Assembly: GCF_900114645.1 (NCBI RefSeq)
Contig: NZ_FOTR01000001.1
Coordinates: 310,001 to 374,000 of the forward strand
Direction: 5' to 3'
Length of the DNA stretch: 64,000 bases
DNA from: Gracilibacillus orientalis
GTDB lineage: Bacteria; Bacillota; Bacilli; Bacillales; Amphibacillaceae
A model generated the notes under the pieces. It made no database searches. It was given only the letters and a program-made list of their open reading frames with translations, and was not told the origin of the DNA. The translations under genes and the position numbers were made by a program. Numbering within the stretch: position 1 is the first letter of the stretch; each line of letters begins with the position of its first letter. Positions 1-9,700 of this stretch are shown here, in pieces.

Positions 1-67
1 GCACAACGCAAAATAAAAACAGTCACAAATGACCTGTTCGTAAAATAGATAATTTAAAGGTTTATTT

Positions 68-96
68 TTTACAAATTATTACACATGCATTACAAT
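68..96 (+). promoter_or_regulatory. Sigma-A type promoter for the 145-276 small gene
   Basis: A -35 box TTTACA (68-73) and a -10 box TACAAT (91-96) are separated by exactly 17 bases, each one mismatch from consensus. They lie about 50 bases upstream of a plus-strand small reading frame with a good ribosome binding site. This is one of few plus-strand promoters in the late end of the prophage, so it may be active in the lysogen. Confidence 0.6.
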
Positions 97-144
97 TATA
101 TAGATACTATAAGAATATCCCAGATTAAAAAGGAGTAATTTGAT

Positions 145-276
145 TTGAAAACTACTAAATCTGACACTTACCTGAATTTAAAAAAACATTTTGAAACTTC
201 TTTAAATCGAAAGCTGAGTACCAAAGAAAAAGATTTTCTTAGATGGCTTGCTTCTAAGGTACAAGGTTCAGATTAA
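145..276 (+). CDS. Small phage protein (43 aa), TTG start
   Basis: The frame starts with TTG at 145, nine bases after AGGAG (131-135), and ends with TAA at 276. The 43 residues are charged and probably helical; the C-terminal half (KLSTKEKDFLRWLASKVQ) resembles short proteins often seen in Firmicute prophages, but I cannot name a family. It has its own promoter (68-96) and runs against the leftward late genes. Its last 23 bases overlap the 3' end of the Sda-like gene on the other strand, so the two transcripts are antisense at their ends. Function unknown; possibly expressed from the lysogen. Confidence 0.6.
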   Translation: MKTTKSDTYLNLKKHFETSLNRKLSTKEKDFLRWLASKVQGSD

Positions 277-409
277 TTCTCGATTCTATCCCTCTACTCC
301 TGATCTCATCCAATAGTAATCCAATGAAATCACTTTCTAAATCCATTTTTACTGCTTGAAAATAAGAATCAATCAATAAATCATTACTTAAATGTTTTAA
401 TCCACTCAT
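254..409 (-). CDS. sda: Sda-like sporulation inhibitor, phage-encoded (51 aa)
   Basis: The frame ATG at 409 to TAG at 254 encodes 51 residues. The core (LSNDLLIDSYFQAVKMDL, then DFIGLL and DEIRSR) follows Bacillus subtilis Sda closely: the LS-x2-LLI-x-SYF-x-A-x2-M-x-L-x2-DFI-x-L pattern is all present. Sda is a two-helix hairpin that binds the dimerisation/phosphotransfer domain of KinA and KinB and blocks the sporulation phosphorelay when replication is disturbed. A ribosome binding site (AAAGGGATG) precedes the start. The gene lies downstream of the tail genes in the same direction, at the prophage end where cargo genes are common. Inference: it keeps the host from sporulating during lysogeny or induction. 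Homology call is strong; activity is untested. Confidence 0.85.
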   Translation of the reverse strand: MSGLKHLSNDLLIDSYFQAVKMDLESDFIGLLLDEIRSRGIESRINLNLVP

Positions 410-468
410 TTTTTTCTACATCCCTTTGCTTTAATAAATCACACAATTATACAATCTACTATAAAAAT

Positions 469-488
469 AGGGATAAAGCAAGGGATAA
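469..488 (-). promoter_or_regulatory. Tandem 8-bp direct repeat upstream of the Sda-like gene
   Basis: On the minus strand TTATCCCT occurs twice with a 4-base spacer (481-488 and 469-476), about 60 bases before the Sda-like start. A TATAAT-like box follows downstream (around 446-452) without a good -35. A repeat at this spacing could be a regulator site replacing a -35. It resembles only the first six bases of a DnaA box. Confidence 0.3.
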
Positions 489-496
489 CATACGCC

Positions 497-709
497 CTAA
501 TCGGCGTTAATCTCATCCAATAAATGTTGTTGTGCTTTTGTTTCCAGTGCACCAATAGAACTGTTATCGTTGTATTCTGCCGCAGTCAATTCAAACACTC
601 CGCTTACATTCACGCTTCTTGTCTCGTTTTTAGCTGAATAGGATATTTTCACGCCTGTAACCTCGCCATTATCGTACTTAGTGTTTACTGCTCTGATTTC
701 AAAGTTCAT
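497..709 (-). CDS. Phage protein of unknown function (70 aa), tail region
   Basis: This 70-residue frame starts with ATG at 709 only four bases after the stop of the gene at 713-1090, so the two are cotranscribed. The sequence is rich in beta-type stretches (TGVKISYSAKNETRSVNVSG) and an acidic helical end. There is no signal peptide or membrane segment. Its place, second after the tail-fibre gene, is where small tail-associated or fibre-assembly proteins are found in siphoviruses. A 5-bp hairpin (ACGCC/GGCGT) overlaps the stop region. I do not recognise a family. Confidence 0.6.
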   Translation of the reverse strand: MNFEIRAVNTKYDNGEVTGVKISYSAKNETRSVNVSGVFELTAAEYNDNSSIGALETKAQQHLLDEINAD

Positions 710-712
710 TAT

Positions 713-1090
713 TTATTCTCCTCCTTCGTTTGATTCTATTAAAATAGTATGGATTAACCCTAACGTTTTAGGGGTTGCTTGGATGCTGCCTAGCTCGCTA
801 ATTTCGATCTTTTCTACGTTAATTTTCACTTCTTGCCCTAGGAGCTCTTCTAGTTCTCTATTAAAATCCTCTAGCTCGTCTTCTTTCAGTTGAACTCTAC
901 CGTTATCCAGGTCTTTCTCCTTGTATTTAGTAACCAGTTTTGAACGCATGTTTTGAGCTGTCTTATATTCTTCATTCACAACTCTTGTAATTCTTTGCAA
1001 TTTAAAAGCCACCCCAACGGGTAGCTCTTTGTTAACGATATGATTAAGGCCTTCATTCAAATTAAACACTTCTTTTACTGTTACTTGCAT
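713..1090 (-). CDS. Phage tail-region protein, possibly DUF1617-like (125 aa)
   Basis: A 125-residue protein that begins one base beyond the stop of the large tail-fibre gene, so the two are translationally linked. It is helical and strongly charged (EDELEDFNRELEELL) with a beta-rich C-terminus, and has no membrane segment. Size, composition and position directly after the fibre gene resemble DUF1617 proteins of lactobacillal and bacillal phages, whose role is unknown. The assignment is by general pattern only; it could equally be an unrelated fibre-assembly chaperone. Confidence 0.55.
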   Translation of the reverse strand: MQVTVKEVFNLNEGLNHIVNKELPVGVAFKLQRITRVVNEEYKTAQNMRSKLVTKYKEKDLDNGRVQLKEDELEDFNRELEELLGQEVKINVEKIEISELGSIQATPKTLGLIHTILIESNEGGE

Positions 1091-1091
1091 C

Positions 1092-4000
1092 TTAAACTGC
1101 CTCCTCTAATTTAGACAATCTGCTAATCAGCTGACTGTTTTCTTCTGTTAAATGAAAAACTTCCATTTCTAGCATGTCGATCCGTCGTTCATGTTCGTTT
1201 CGGTAAACCTCTAGCACTCCCCACCGTGGAATGAGACTCTGTACACCCGATAAGGCTACAACGCCCACACGGTCATAAGAAACACTTGCCGGGTTTCCTT
1301 CTGTGTCTCTTTCTGCGAGTAAGGGAATGTCGGAAGCCGCCACATCTTCCGCAACTAAACCGACATAATACCTTGCTTGAGCGCTCCCTTCCTCCTCGTA
1401 TTCTGCTTTATCTTGGAAGGTTACAGGCTGTAGTGATTGAATCTGATCAAGTGTGAACTCTACGTCCTGGATATCCTCTTTTATAGCTCGTCTTGAGCTT
1501 GATATCGCTATCCTTGAATATCCGCCGTTATCGCTTGTAAATATACGCATATTAGCCGATCCGGAAGTGGTGGTAAGATTGTCTCTGTCGACTCTCCAAG
1601 TTCCGTTTTCTCGCCACTGCATGGGGTAGCGGGTTCCCGTTGATCCGGCTACTTGTCTGATTTGAACGCCGCCCGATCCCACACCGTCACCAGGGTAGGA
1701 GTAAAACGTAAGCCTGTTGTTGTACGTTGAGATATAGTTACCGTTACCGTTATCTAAGTCGATTCTAGGTGACTTACCGGAGGCGTTAATCACTATGCTG
1801 CCGTTAGGCACTGTTAAATTTCCGTTTATTTCTTGATCCCCGTCAACTTGAACATTGCCCCAAAAATTAACATCGTTCATGAAAGTCGATCCGCTCGGAG
1901 CATCCACAACCATTTGATCGACGTAATAGTTAAGCGTGCCACTGTGTGCAATTCCGGACATCCCAAAGCCGGCAGCATCGGTATCGTCTGCAAATGCCAC
2001 ACCGTCATGATATATCCTGGCTAAATTATCCACCTGGGACAGATCGACATTTTCGGTATTAGGGTTGGATATGCCGGACTTGAATCTTACAAATCGGAAT
2101 TCCTCCCCGTTGAATCGAGAGTTGTAAACTTGATTGTCGATGGTGCTCGTTGATTCTATGAACCCATTGAAAGTAGCGTCTCCACCAAATATATGGCCTG
2201 TGAAATTAATTTGACTTGCATCAAAGGTAAACGAGTCAGCTTCTTGCGTGAATATGGATCTCACGTCGTTTTCTTCTACTTTTGATTGGATCTGATTACT
2301 CTGTTGCGTGATGGTCGACTCCGCCGTGTCAACTCTGTCCTCAAGCGTGTTGTATACAGACTGTTCAACTTTACTCGTGATTTGACCTTCTAAAGCGTCG
2401 ATACTTTGCTCTGCGGAGGACGTTCTTGTCTCAATGTCTGTTACGACTGATGCCTCTGCTTTTGAGTCGATTCTTCCTGCTAGTTGTGTTACTTGCGATT
2501 CAGCATATTCGTAAACAGAATCGATCTCGCTTTGTACGTCTTCCGGCGCCGGCGTCCATCCGGTAGCTATGTTACCTTTCTCAAATTTTAGCTCCTTCAA
2601 TTCAAACGAATACCTTAAATCAGATCCCGATTCTTCGTTTCCTATTGTCAGCCTCACTTCATTGTATCCGCTCGGAACAACCCATTTGACACTGGAATAC
2701 CCCGCTCCTGTGTCGGCAGTTATTTTCGGCCCCGATTTCGAAGTATAATCGTTGTTCTCGTCGTAAAAATCTATTCTTGCATTCCCGCCGTATCCGTTCA
2801 GGGGGTTTAAATACACTCGATATACTACCTCGTCACCTGCATTTAATCCGAGGACGTCTAAATCTTCCCGAAAAGTGGTTATTCTCCAGGTGTTATTCAT
2901 CTCACGTGTTTGGTACACGTCCGAGGTCCCTCTCGCGAGATTCCTTCCGCTGACCTCGATATCAGCAATAGCGCCGGTAACATACGTTTCATCTACTTTT
3001 GATTGGATCTGCCCGGCTTGAATACCTAGCTCCGTGTTTATGCTGCCGATCTCTGATATGTTGTCATCTGTCTTTGATTCAACCCTAGAGACCTCTGCCG
3101 TTATTTCGTCATAAGCCACCGACAGATTGCCGACTTCGTTGCTTATGGTAGTTACATCACTTGAGAGGTTTTCAACGACTGAACGTTCTGCTTTGGCTTC
3201 TATGTTGCCTTCCATAATTTCGAGGCTTGTGTTTATCTCTATGATCTTTACGCCTACAGCAGATATATCGGCGTCAATGTCTTCCGGTGCAAGTTTCCAT
3301 TCAGTCGCTTTGTTGCCTCTTTCCACTTTTGGGTACGAGTTAACAGGGTATGACACCTGGATGAAGTGCGCTCCGTCCGGCACCGTCCAATGGAATGTAT
3401 GTGCGTTTGCGGGCCTTCTATCCATATACTCCTCATTTTCATCTAGCCATTTCCAACGCCAATAATTATCGCCGTCGTCTCTTTTCGTGAATGTTAGTAC
3501 CTCTCCTGGTGTGACTTTTATATAGTCTCTCATAACGCTGTTTCCTGCGTTTCCTGTTATTTCTCCATCCTGGTTTATGTGACTGCCCTCTATTTCGTTC
3601 GTTCTTATGACAAGATTTCGGTTTTCATAGCTTAGGTTGTCAAACTCGTCTTGCAACCCTTCGACGACAACCGAATCAGCTTTAAAACTTATAGCCTCCG
3701 AATTGGCGCTTATTTGCGTGCCTTGTGTGCTTACTGCATTGTCTAAGGTGCCTATGTCCTGGATGGCTATATCAAGCTGACCTGCCACCTCATCAAACTC
3801 ATTTCGAACGGTTGTAATTCTCCCGCCCTGGGCTTCTAATTCTTCCGCATTGTTAGCGACATCTACAAGTAAGCTGTTCGTGCTGTCCTGTAACCCGGAC
3901 ACCGTGTCGTTTAGCTCGTTTACTACCTCTGCATCGGCTTTGTATTGCAGTTGTCCGTCCACGTATTCTAGATCGGCTTTATCAAGCAGCTCATTATCAA

Positions 4001-5300
4001 CCTCTATCTTGATTTGATCCGTGTACCAATTCGCATCGTCTTCTGCCTGGTCAGCTTTATCTTGCGCGCCCTGTTCCGACTCAATTACTTCTGTCCAGCC
4101 TACATCTGTTTCGATTTTGTCTGCTGCATCATTACCAGGTTTGTCTTTCTCGTCTATTTCCGGTTTAGTATAAGTAGCTTCCGTCAATTCCGACATGCTA
4201 ATTTTTTGTTGGATTTGTGCTTGCAATGACTTCCATATTGCGTTGACTTCTTCTTCGGTGTATTCTGTGAAATCGCCTAATCGCACTTGCTTTTCCGCTT
4301 GATCTTTAATATCTCGATCTTGGAAAAAGATACGTGCGTCTAAATAAAGAGCCGGTTCATAACTGGTATCTCTTATTTGAATGGTATCACCAAAGCGAAA
4401 TTTTTTGTGCTCTAATCCTGGTACCTTTTCCAAATCGGCAATAGTCCCCTCATATGAAACAATAGCGTTCACACGCTTAGCCAACTCCGCTTCACCAAGT
4501 TCGATTAGCCTTTCTTCGGTTGCATTCTCTTCCATTTCAAATTGAGGTTCATAATCTTTAATAATATGGTTGCCGTTACGTGACCACCGTTGGAAAGCTT
4601 CTTCATCTTCGACAACCACTTCCAAACGATCACCGTTTTCGTCAGCTGGACCAATGACGTTTAGCGCAGTTACAATTTCTTCTGTATTTTCTACACGTCG
4701 TAAACCTAATAAGTCTTTACCAAACTCTACACGTCTACCACGCCATTCACCAACACGCTCTAATAAGTCAACATATCTTCCAGTTCTTTTTCCGTTGTGA
4801 TGTTCAATTCGGAAATGTAGCTCTAAATTAAAGACAGATGCGAGTCGTTTTAAATATCCATAAGGGTGTGTACGGCTTTCAAATTGGATAGTCCGTACTG
4901 CATCACTTTCAATGACTCCTACTCTCCATTCAGTACTATCTAATGCAATTCCTGCATGTTGTCCAACTGTTAATGATGAAGTGGTATGTTCAGGTATGAC
5001 TTTTGCTGTTCTTAGTTCCGCATAACTAGCATAGCTATATACTTCCAATTCTCTTTCAATACGATCTTCCTGTACTTCATAAATAATAAATTCTAAAAAA
5101 TCACCATCCTCTCCAGGAATGATGATCCGGTTATTTCCTCCAATAAATGATGAATAGGGTTTATCAGCATGTGTAGTAAAATCAAACGTCTCACTACCAT
5201 CTTCAAGCGATTTCTTATGGCTATTGGAGATGACGTTTCGATACCTTATATGTGATAATGCTTCATAATTATTACCATCTGCTACAAATACTTGTGACAT
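1092..5300 (-). CDS. Tail-tip endopeptidase-type baseplate protein fused to fibre with S74 chaperone domain
   Basis: This 1402-residue protein is the host-recognition fibre. Residues 1 to about 370 match the siphovirus tail-associated (prophage endopeptidase/Tal) domain that follows Dit. A long central part has coiled-coil repeats (paired SKVE/ITTIS-type heptads) broken by two jelly-roll modules that each end in a WxxAPED-type motif (WKLAPED near residue 670, WTPAPED near 910). The C-terminus is an intramolecular chaperone of the peptidase S74 type: SSSRRAIKEDI with the Ser and Lys of self-cleavage, then a terminal coiled coil that trimerises the fibre and is cut off. RBS GAGGTG precedes ATG 5300. 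The part below about 4200 looks richer in G+C than the N-terminal part, suggesting module exchange. Confidence 0.9.
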   Translation of the reverse strand: MSQVFVADGNNYEALSHIRYRNVISNSHKKSLEDGSETFDFTTHADKPYSSFIGGNNRIIIPGEDGDFLEFIIYEVQEDRIERELEVYSYASYAELRTAKVIPEHTTSSLTVGQHAGIALDSTEWRVGVIESDAVRTIQFESRTHPYGYLKRLASVFNLELHFRIEHHNGKRTGRYVDLLERVGEWRGRRVEFGKDLLGLRRVENTEEIVTALNVIGPADENGDRLEVVVEDEEAFQRWSRNGNHIIKDYEPQFEMEENATEERLIELGEAELAKRVNAIVSYEGTIADLEKVPGLEHKKFRFGDTIQIRDTSYEPALYLDARIFFQDRDIKDQAEKQVRLGDFTEYTEEEVNAIWKSLQAQIQQKISMSELTEATYTKPEIDEKDKPGNDAADKIETDVGWTEVIESEQGAQDKADQAEDDANWYTDQIKIEVDNELLDKADLEYVDGQLQYKADAEVVNELNDTVSGLQDSTNSLLVDVANNAEELEAQGGRITTVRNEFDEVAGQLDIAIQDIGTLDNAVSTQGTQISANSEAISFKADSVVVEGLQDEFDNLSYENRNLVIRTNEIEGSHINQDGEITGNAGNSVMRDYIKVTPGEVLTFTKRDDGDNYWRWKWLDENEEYMDRRPANAHTFHWTVPDGAHFIQVSYPVNSYPKVERGNKATEWKLAPEDIDADISAVGVKIIEINTSLEIMEGNIEAKAERSVVENLSSDVTTISNEVGNLSVAYDEITAEVSRVESKTDDNISEIGSINTELGIQAGQIQSKVDETYVTGAIADIEVSGRNLARGTSDVYQTREMNNTWRITTFREDLDVLGLNAGDEVVYRVYLNPLNGYGGNARIDFYDENNDYTSKSGPKITADTGAGYSSVKWVVPSGYNEVRLTIGNEESGSDLRYSFELKELKFEKGNIATGWTPAPEDVQSEIDSVYEYAESQVTQLAGRIDSKAEASVVTDIETRTSSAEQSIDALEGQITSKVEQSVYNTLEDRVDTAESTITQQSNQIQSKVEENDVRSIFTQEADSFTFDASQINFTGHIFGGDATFNGFIESTSTIDNQVYNSRFNGEEFRFVRFKSGISNPNTENVDLSQVDNLARIYHDGVAFADDTDAAGFGMSGIAHSGTLNYYVDQMVVDAPSGSTFMNDVNFWGNVQVDGDQEINGNLTVPNGSIVINASGKSPRIDLDNGNGNYISTYNNRLTFYSYPGDGVGSGGVQIRQVAGSTGTRYPMQWRENGTWRVDRDNLTTTSGSANMRIFTSDNGGYSRIAISSSRRAIKEDIQDVEFTLDQIQSLQPVTFQDKAEYEEEGSAQARYYVGLVAEDVAASDIPLLAERDTEGNPASVSYDRVGVVALSGVQSLIPRWGVLEVYRNEHERRIDMLEMEVFHLTEENSQLISRLSKLEEAV

Positions 5301-5333
5301 TTTTTCACCTCAATTCTGAGTTGTGACATCCTT

Positions 5334-6791
5334 TTATGAGTACCTCCTTCGATATCTGCCGCTAATATTAAAGCTATCGCTTGGTAATGCTGCAATTTCA
5401 TTATCTCCCTTTTTCAAGGTGAAATAATCCACCCCTAGCATGTTTTCCTCATACACTTCTCCATTGATGTATACTTGGCCGTTATTGGTATGATTAAACG
5501 TGATAATATCGCCTGGATAAGCAATGTATGGCGTTTGATCTTCCGTAACTTGAAGTAATTTCTCTACTTTTAATTGATTGACTCGTGCTATATTTGGGTT
5601 CGTCCGACCTCTGTATGTTCGGATGTACGCTTGAATATACTTTAATCTTCCTAGCCATTGACCAGATCTATCTTTGAAACGTCTTCGAGTCCAATTTCTT
5701 AATTCCCCGTTTACAATCCGGTAAATATTAAATTCAAAGTTAATTCCTTCACGTTTCCATTTGATGAAAAACGTCAATGCAGGACCACTATTTCGGAACT
5801 GAAAATTACCGGAGTGTATAAAATAGCGTGTGGTGCTATCAACATACTCACCAACCCTAGCTAATCCGTTACGTTCATGGAAGTTTCGATTCCCGTCATG
5901 TATCCCAATTTTACCTAACATGTTCATTCCTTCGTCAAACGCATAAAGCTCGACTCGGAAATTTTGATTTAAATCATTTGTTCGAGTGTCGATGATGGTT
6001 GATATTTCAAAATCCTCAATAGCTTCTGGAAGTTCTTTAATGATCGCAGGACCATATCCGTCATTACCACTAACAGGACTACCGTAGTCATCTGCTATAA
6101 TACCTGTTCCATCATGTGTCATGGTTCCGTTGCTGATAGCTCCGCTGATCGGATCGATTTCAGTTCCGTTTGTCATCCAGCCGTCCATGTTCCCATCTTC
6201 TGAAAAAATAAGTTCTCGGCTATCTACTACTTGCACATCATCGTCAGCCGGTTCACCTATCATCATATACTCATTTAGTTGATTTTGAATCATCAAAAAG
6301 GTAACAGGAGCAGTTACTTCAAATTCAAATATTGGTTCTGCTTCCGCAGTTCCTGTGTTGGTAATACTGAAATAACCGGATGATGCAATGAATTCTAGTT
6401 CCGGACCGTAGCTGTAAGGATCAGGACATAAAAAAGTCAGCGTGCCTCTACGCTGATCTACAAACTTTTGATAATCTTCTATTGTTCCTTCTAACTTAGC
6501 AAAATATGTTCGCCCTGGTTCATCGTCTAATTTCAACTCTACTGTTTTACCAGTTAGCAGCCATTCCGCTAATTCATCTTTTTTAGTCAAAGCATCTGCA
6601 TCATCTTCCACAACAAAGCCAACTGGTTGTGTAATGTAAAGAACATCTATCGTTTCATTTTTTAAATAAGCACCAGGCATACCTGGAACTCTTAACAAGT
6701 TATTATTTCTCGGAGCAAAGGGGGCTTTTTGTCTGCCTTCCAATAGATAAATCCACGGTTTTCTTTCGCCGTTGAATGTTAGTGATTTCAT
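5334..6791 (-). CDS. Distal tail protein (Dit / siphovirus tail family)
   Basis: Dit forms the hexameric hub joining the tail tube to the receptor-binding baseplate. The N-terminal 130 residues (MKSLTFNGERKPWIYLLEG, then the RGTLTFLCPDPYSYG segment) are typical of the Sipho_tail domain. The remaining 350 residues are extended beta-rich material, longer than a minimal Dit and probably carrying carbohydrate-binding insertions. I place the start at ATG 6791, six bases after AGGGGGTG; an in-frame GTG at 6800 lies inside that ribosome site. The stop codon of the tape measure gene is part of the same ribosome site, so the two genes are coupled. Confidence 0.85.
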   Translation of the reverse strand: MKSLTFNGERKPWIYLLEGRQKAPFAPRNNNLLRVPGMPGAYLKNETIDVLYITQPVGFVVEDDADALTKKDELAEWLLTGKTVELKLDDEPGRTYFAKLEGTIEDYQKFVDQRRGTLTFLCPDPYSYGPELEFIASSGYFSITNTGTAEAEPIFEFEVTAPVTFLMIQNQLNEYMMIGEPADDDVQVVDSRELIFSEDGNMDGWMTNGTEIDPISGAISNGTMTHDGTGIIADDYGSPVSGNDGYGPAIIKELPEAIEDFEISTIIDTRTNDLNQNFRVELYAFDEGMNMLGKIGIHDGNRNFHERNGLARVGEYVDSTTRYFIHSGNFQFRNSGPALTFFIKWKREGINFEFNIYRIVNGELRNWTRRRFKDRSGQWLGRLKYIQAYIRTYRGRTNPNIARVNQLKVEKLLQVTEDQTPYIAYPGDIITFNHTNNGQVYINGEVYEENMLGVDYFTLKKGDNEIAALPSDSFNISGRYRRRYS

Positions 6792-6796
6792 ATTAT

Positions 6797-9700
6797 TCAC
6801 CCCCTGAACTTTTCTTTTACTTTTTTATCGCGTTCTTGGAATTCTGTCACACTTTTATAAGTGTACCTTCCAATTTCTCTACCATCCATTTGATTAATCA
6901 CAGTGGTGTAGATTACTGCTTCACCTTGTGATTGTTGTGGTTGGTTTAATCTATTAGCAATCCGATCAGCTTCACCCGTTGGACTTACGCCCGTAGCATA
7001 GCCAGGTATATTATTTAATGAGCTTAGTATTTTCTTTGATTCATCATGCGTGAATATTTGTGTACCTTGAGGTAGATTTGCTAAGCCAAAATCAAACATC
7101 CCCCATTGATCTCCGTGTCTCGCTAATTCAAATCCTTTTTCGCCTATCCAGGTTAAACCACCTTCAAAAGAATCATTACCATCATAGTTAAATCTATTAG
7201 TTGGCATAGTTTTGTGTTGTAAGGACGGAGTCCGTGCAGTCGGAGCTGACATAGATATTTTCTGAGTAAAAATATCTCTTACATTTTTCCACGCAGCCCT
7301 TGCTGAATTAAATAATGAGCTAGTTGACCCTAAGTTTGGGGAAGGCATTGTAATGGCCTGTTTGAAAACATCTTTAATATCACCGTAAATACCTTTGCCT
7401 TTTGAATAGATTTTAGCAAACTCTATCGCAGAATTAGCGCCTAGCTTTTCCCATTTACTTAAGATCTCACCTGTCGTAAGATTAACTTGTTCAATTAATT
7501 TAGGATTTTGTTCTTTCGCTTCATCAATTACACCTTGATGCCTATTTTCGGCTTCTTTGACCGTTTCATTTTTGCGACGTTCAGCATCTTTTATCAATTG
7601 ATCTGTCAAACCTTCTTCAATTCCTTCTAACTCATCTCGCATGTTTTCATAGGTCGTTTTTTGTAAATAATACTGATTCTCTGCTTCAGCAATGACCCCT
7701 TCTTTTGTTTCAATTGAATTCTTGATCGTATCAGCCATCTGTCTTTTTCCTATATCTTCTGCTTGATCTTTCATTCTTTCCAAAATAACCTGTTGTTCTT
7801 GCTCGTTTTCAGATAGTACTTCAATTGCATTATTTTTCATTTCTTCTTGGATTCGGTTAACTTCTTGTTTCTCTTCTGTAGTGGTTTTTCGATTTTCTTC
7901 TGCTGCAGTTTTATATATTTCATCAATTCTTGCTGTCGCTTCTTCAGTTGCTTTAATTCGCTCTTCGAAACTTTCGGTTGCACTATTTAATATTTCAGTT
8001 TGTTCCTCATCACTAATATCTTTAGCGCCATCAAACATTTCTTGGATAGCAGATAGACTTTCATCTTTTCTTTGCTCTAAACCATCTACAATTTGTTGGC
8101 CCATCTGATCAAAGGTGCCGGTTAATGATTCTGCCATTTCTTCAGATACTTCTTTACCACTCCACGCCAATTCATTCAATTGCACAGTAGCTTCATCATT
8201 TAATTCCATAAAACCGCCAACAGCTTTTTCTGTCGAATCAGAAACGGAATCACCAAACAAATCTATTTCCGGTATAACGTCTTTTTTCATGTGACTATGG
8301 AGAGCAATACCTCCTGCAGTTAAACCAGCTATGGCTAATGTAGCTAATGCAACAGGTCCACCACCTGCGCCAAGTAATCCTAAGCCGCCAGCAAGTGTTG
8401 CTTTTCCTGCCGCACCGCCGCCTTTTCCAGACCTACCGATGACACCTGCTAATTTTCCCAGTGTGGTAAACGTTCCTCCAGCAGTCTTAGTAATACCACC
8501 TAACATTAAAGATGCTGGTCCGATAGCAGCTGCAAATGCACCCATTTTAATAATGTTATCCTGAGTTGATTTATCGAGGCTACCAAACCAATCTACCAGG
8601 TCTGTTAAACCTTCCACACCTCTCGTAAATGCAGGTAACATGTGTTCTGTAAATTGGATTGATAATTCTTCGAAAGAAGATTTTAAACGATTAATATTTC
8701 CTTGAGCGTTATCTTGCATTGTTTTTGCCATGTTATCTAAAGCGCCATCTGCTTCTGACACGCTTCCTTTTAAATCACCGTATTCATCATCGATTCCTGC
8801 AAGTAGACCTTGGAATGATTTAAGATGCTCTTTACCAGCTATCATAGAAATGTAATTTGCTTTTTGTTCATCTGTCATATCCTTGGTACGATCTTTTACA
8901 AGTCGCAACGTTTCTTCCATTCCGATAAACTGGCCATCTGCATCAAAAGCGCTTATTTCTAATTCTTCCAATGCCGTTCCTGCTCGACCAGCTCCGCTTG
9001 TAAGGTTAACCATGATAGCATTAAGCGATCGACCAGCTTCACTACCTTTTAAACCTCTATTTGCTAATAAACCAAGCATAGCAGTGGATTCTTCGAGTGG
9101 TACGTTAAACTGCGCTAAATTACCGCCTGCTGTAACATAAGCTTGCATCAGTTGATCGATACTCGTATTAGAGCTTCTTGACGCTTCGGCTACGTTATCT
9201 AAGTATTTTGGCAAGTCCTGTACCCCGATTTGCAAAGCAGACATGGAGTCTGTGGCTAAATCAGATGCACGCGCTAGATCAATATTACCAGCTTCAGATA
9301 AACGAAGAACAGGTTCCAAGCCATCCATCATCTGAGTGGTATCCCAACCAGCGAGTGCCATATAACCTAGCGCATCTGCTGCTTCACTTGCACTCTTGGA
9401 AGTCGTGGCGCCAAGTTCACGTGCGCTACCTTCTAATTTTTCAAGGTCTGATCCAGTAGCACCACTAACTGCCTGTACATTGGACATTGACGATTCAAAT
9501 TCAATACCTGTTTTCAACATAGCTCCACCTAAACCGACAATAGGAGCAGTTACTTTCATACTCATATTTCTGCCGAAAGTGGTCATTTTATCACCGGCAG
9601 CCGTTAATTTTTCTCCAGTATTGGTAAGGTTTTTCTCCAGGTTTAGCCATGGGTTGCTTTGACGTTTTATTTCTTCCGTTACGCCTTTAAGAGCATTTTC

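Noticed and set aside
469-488. DnaA boxes upstream of the Sda-like gene
   Set aside because: TTATCCCT matches only the first six bases of TT(A/T)TNCACA; host sda promoters have DnaA sites, but these repeats are too poor a match to claim it.
1-500. Holin or endolysin genes expected after the tail genes
   Set aside because: No amidase, lysozyme or holin-like frame is found here; they are presumably left of the window.
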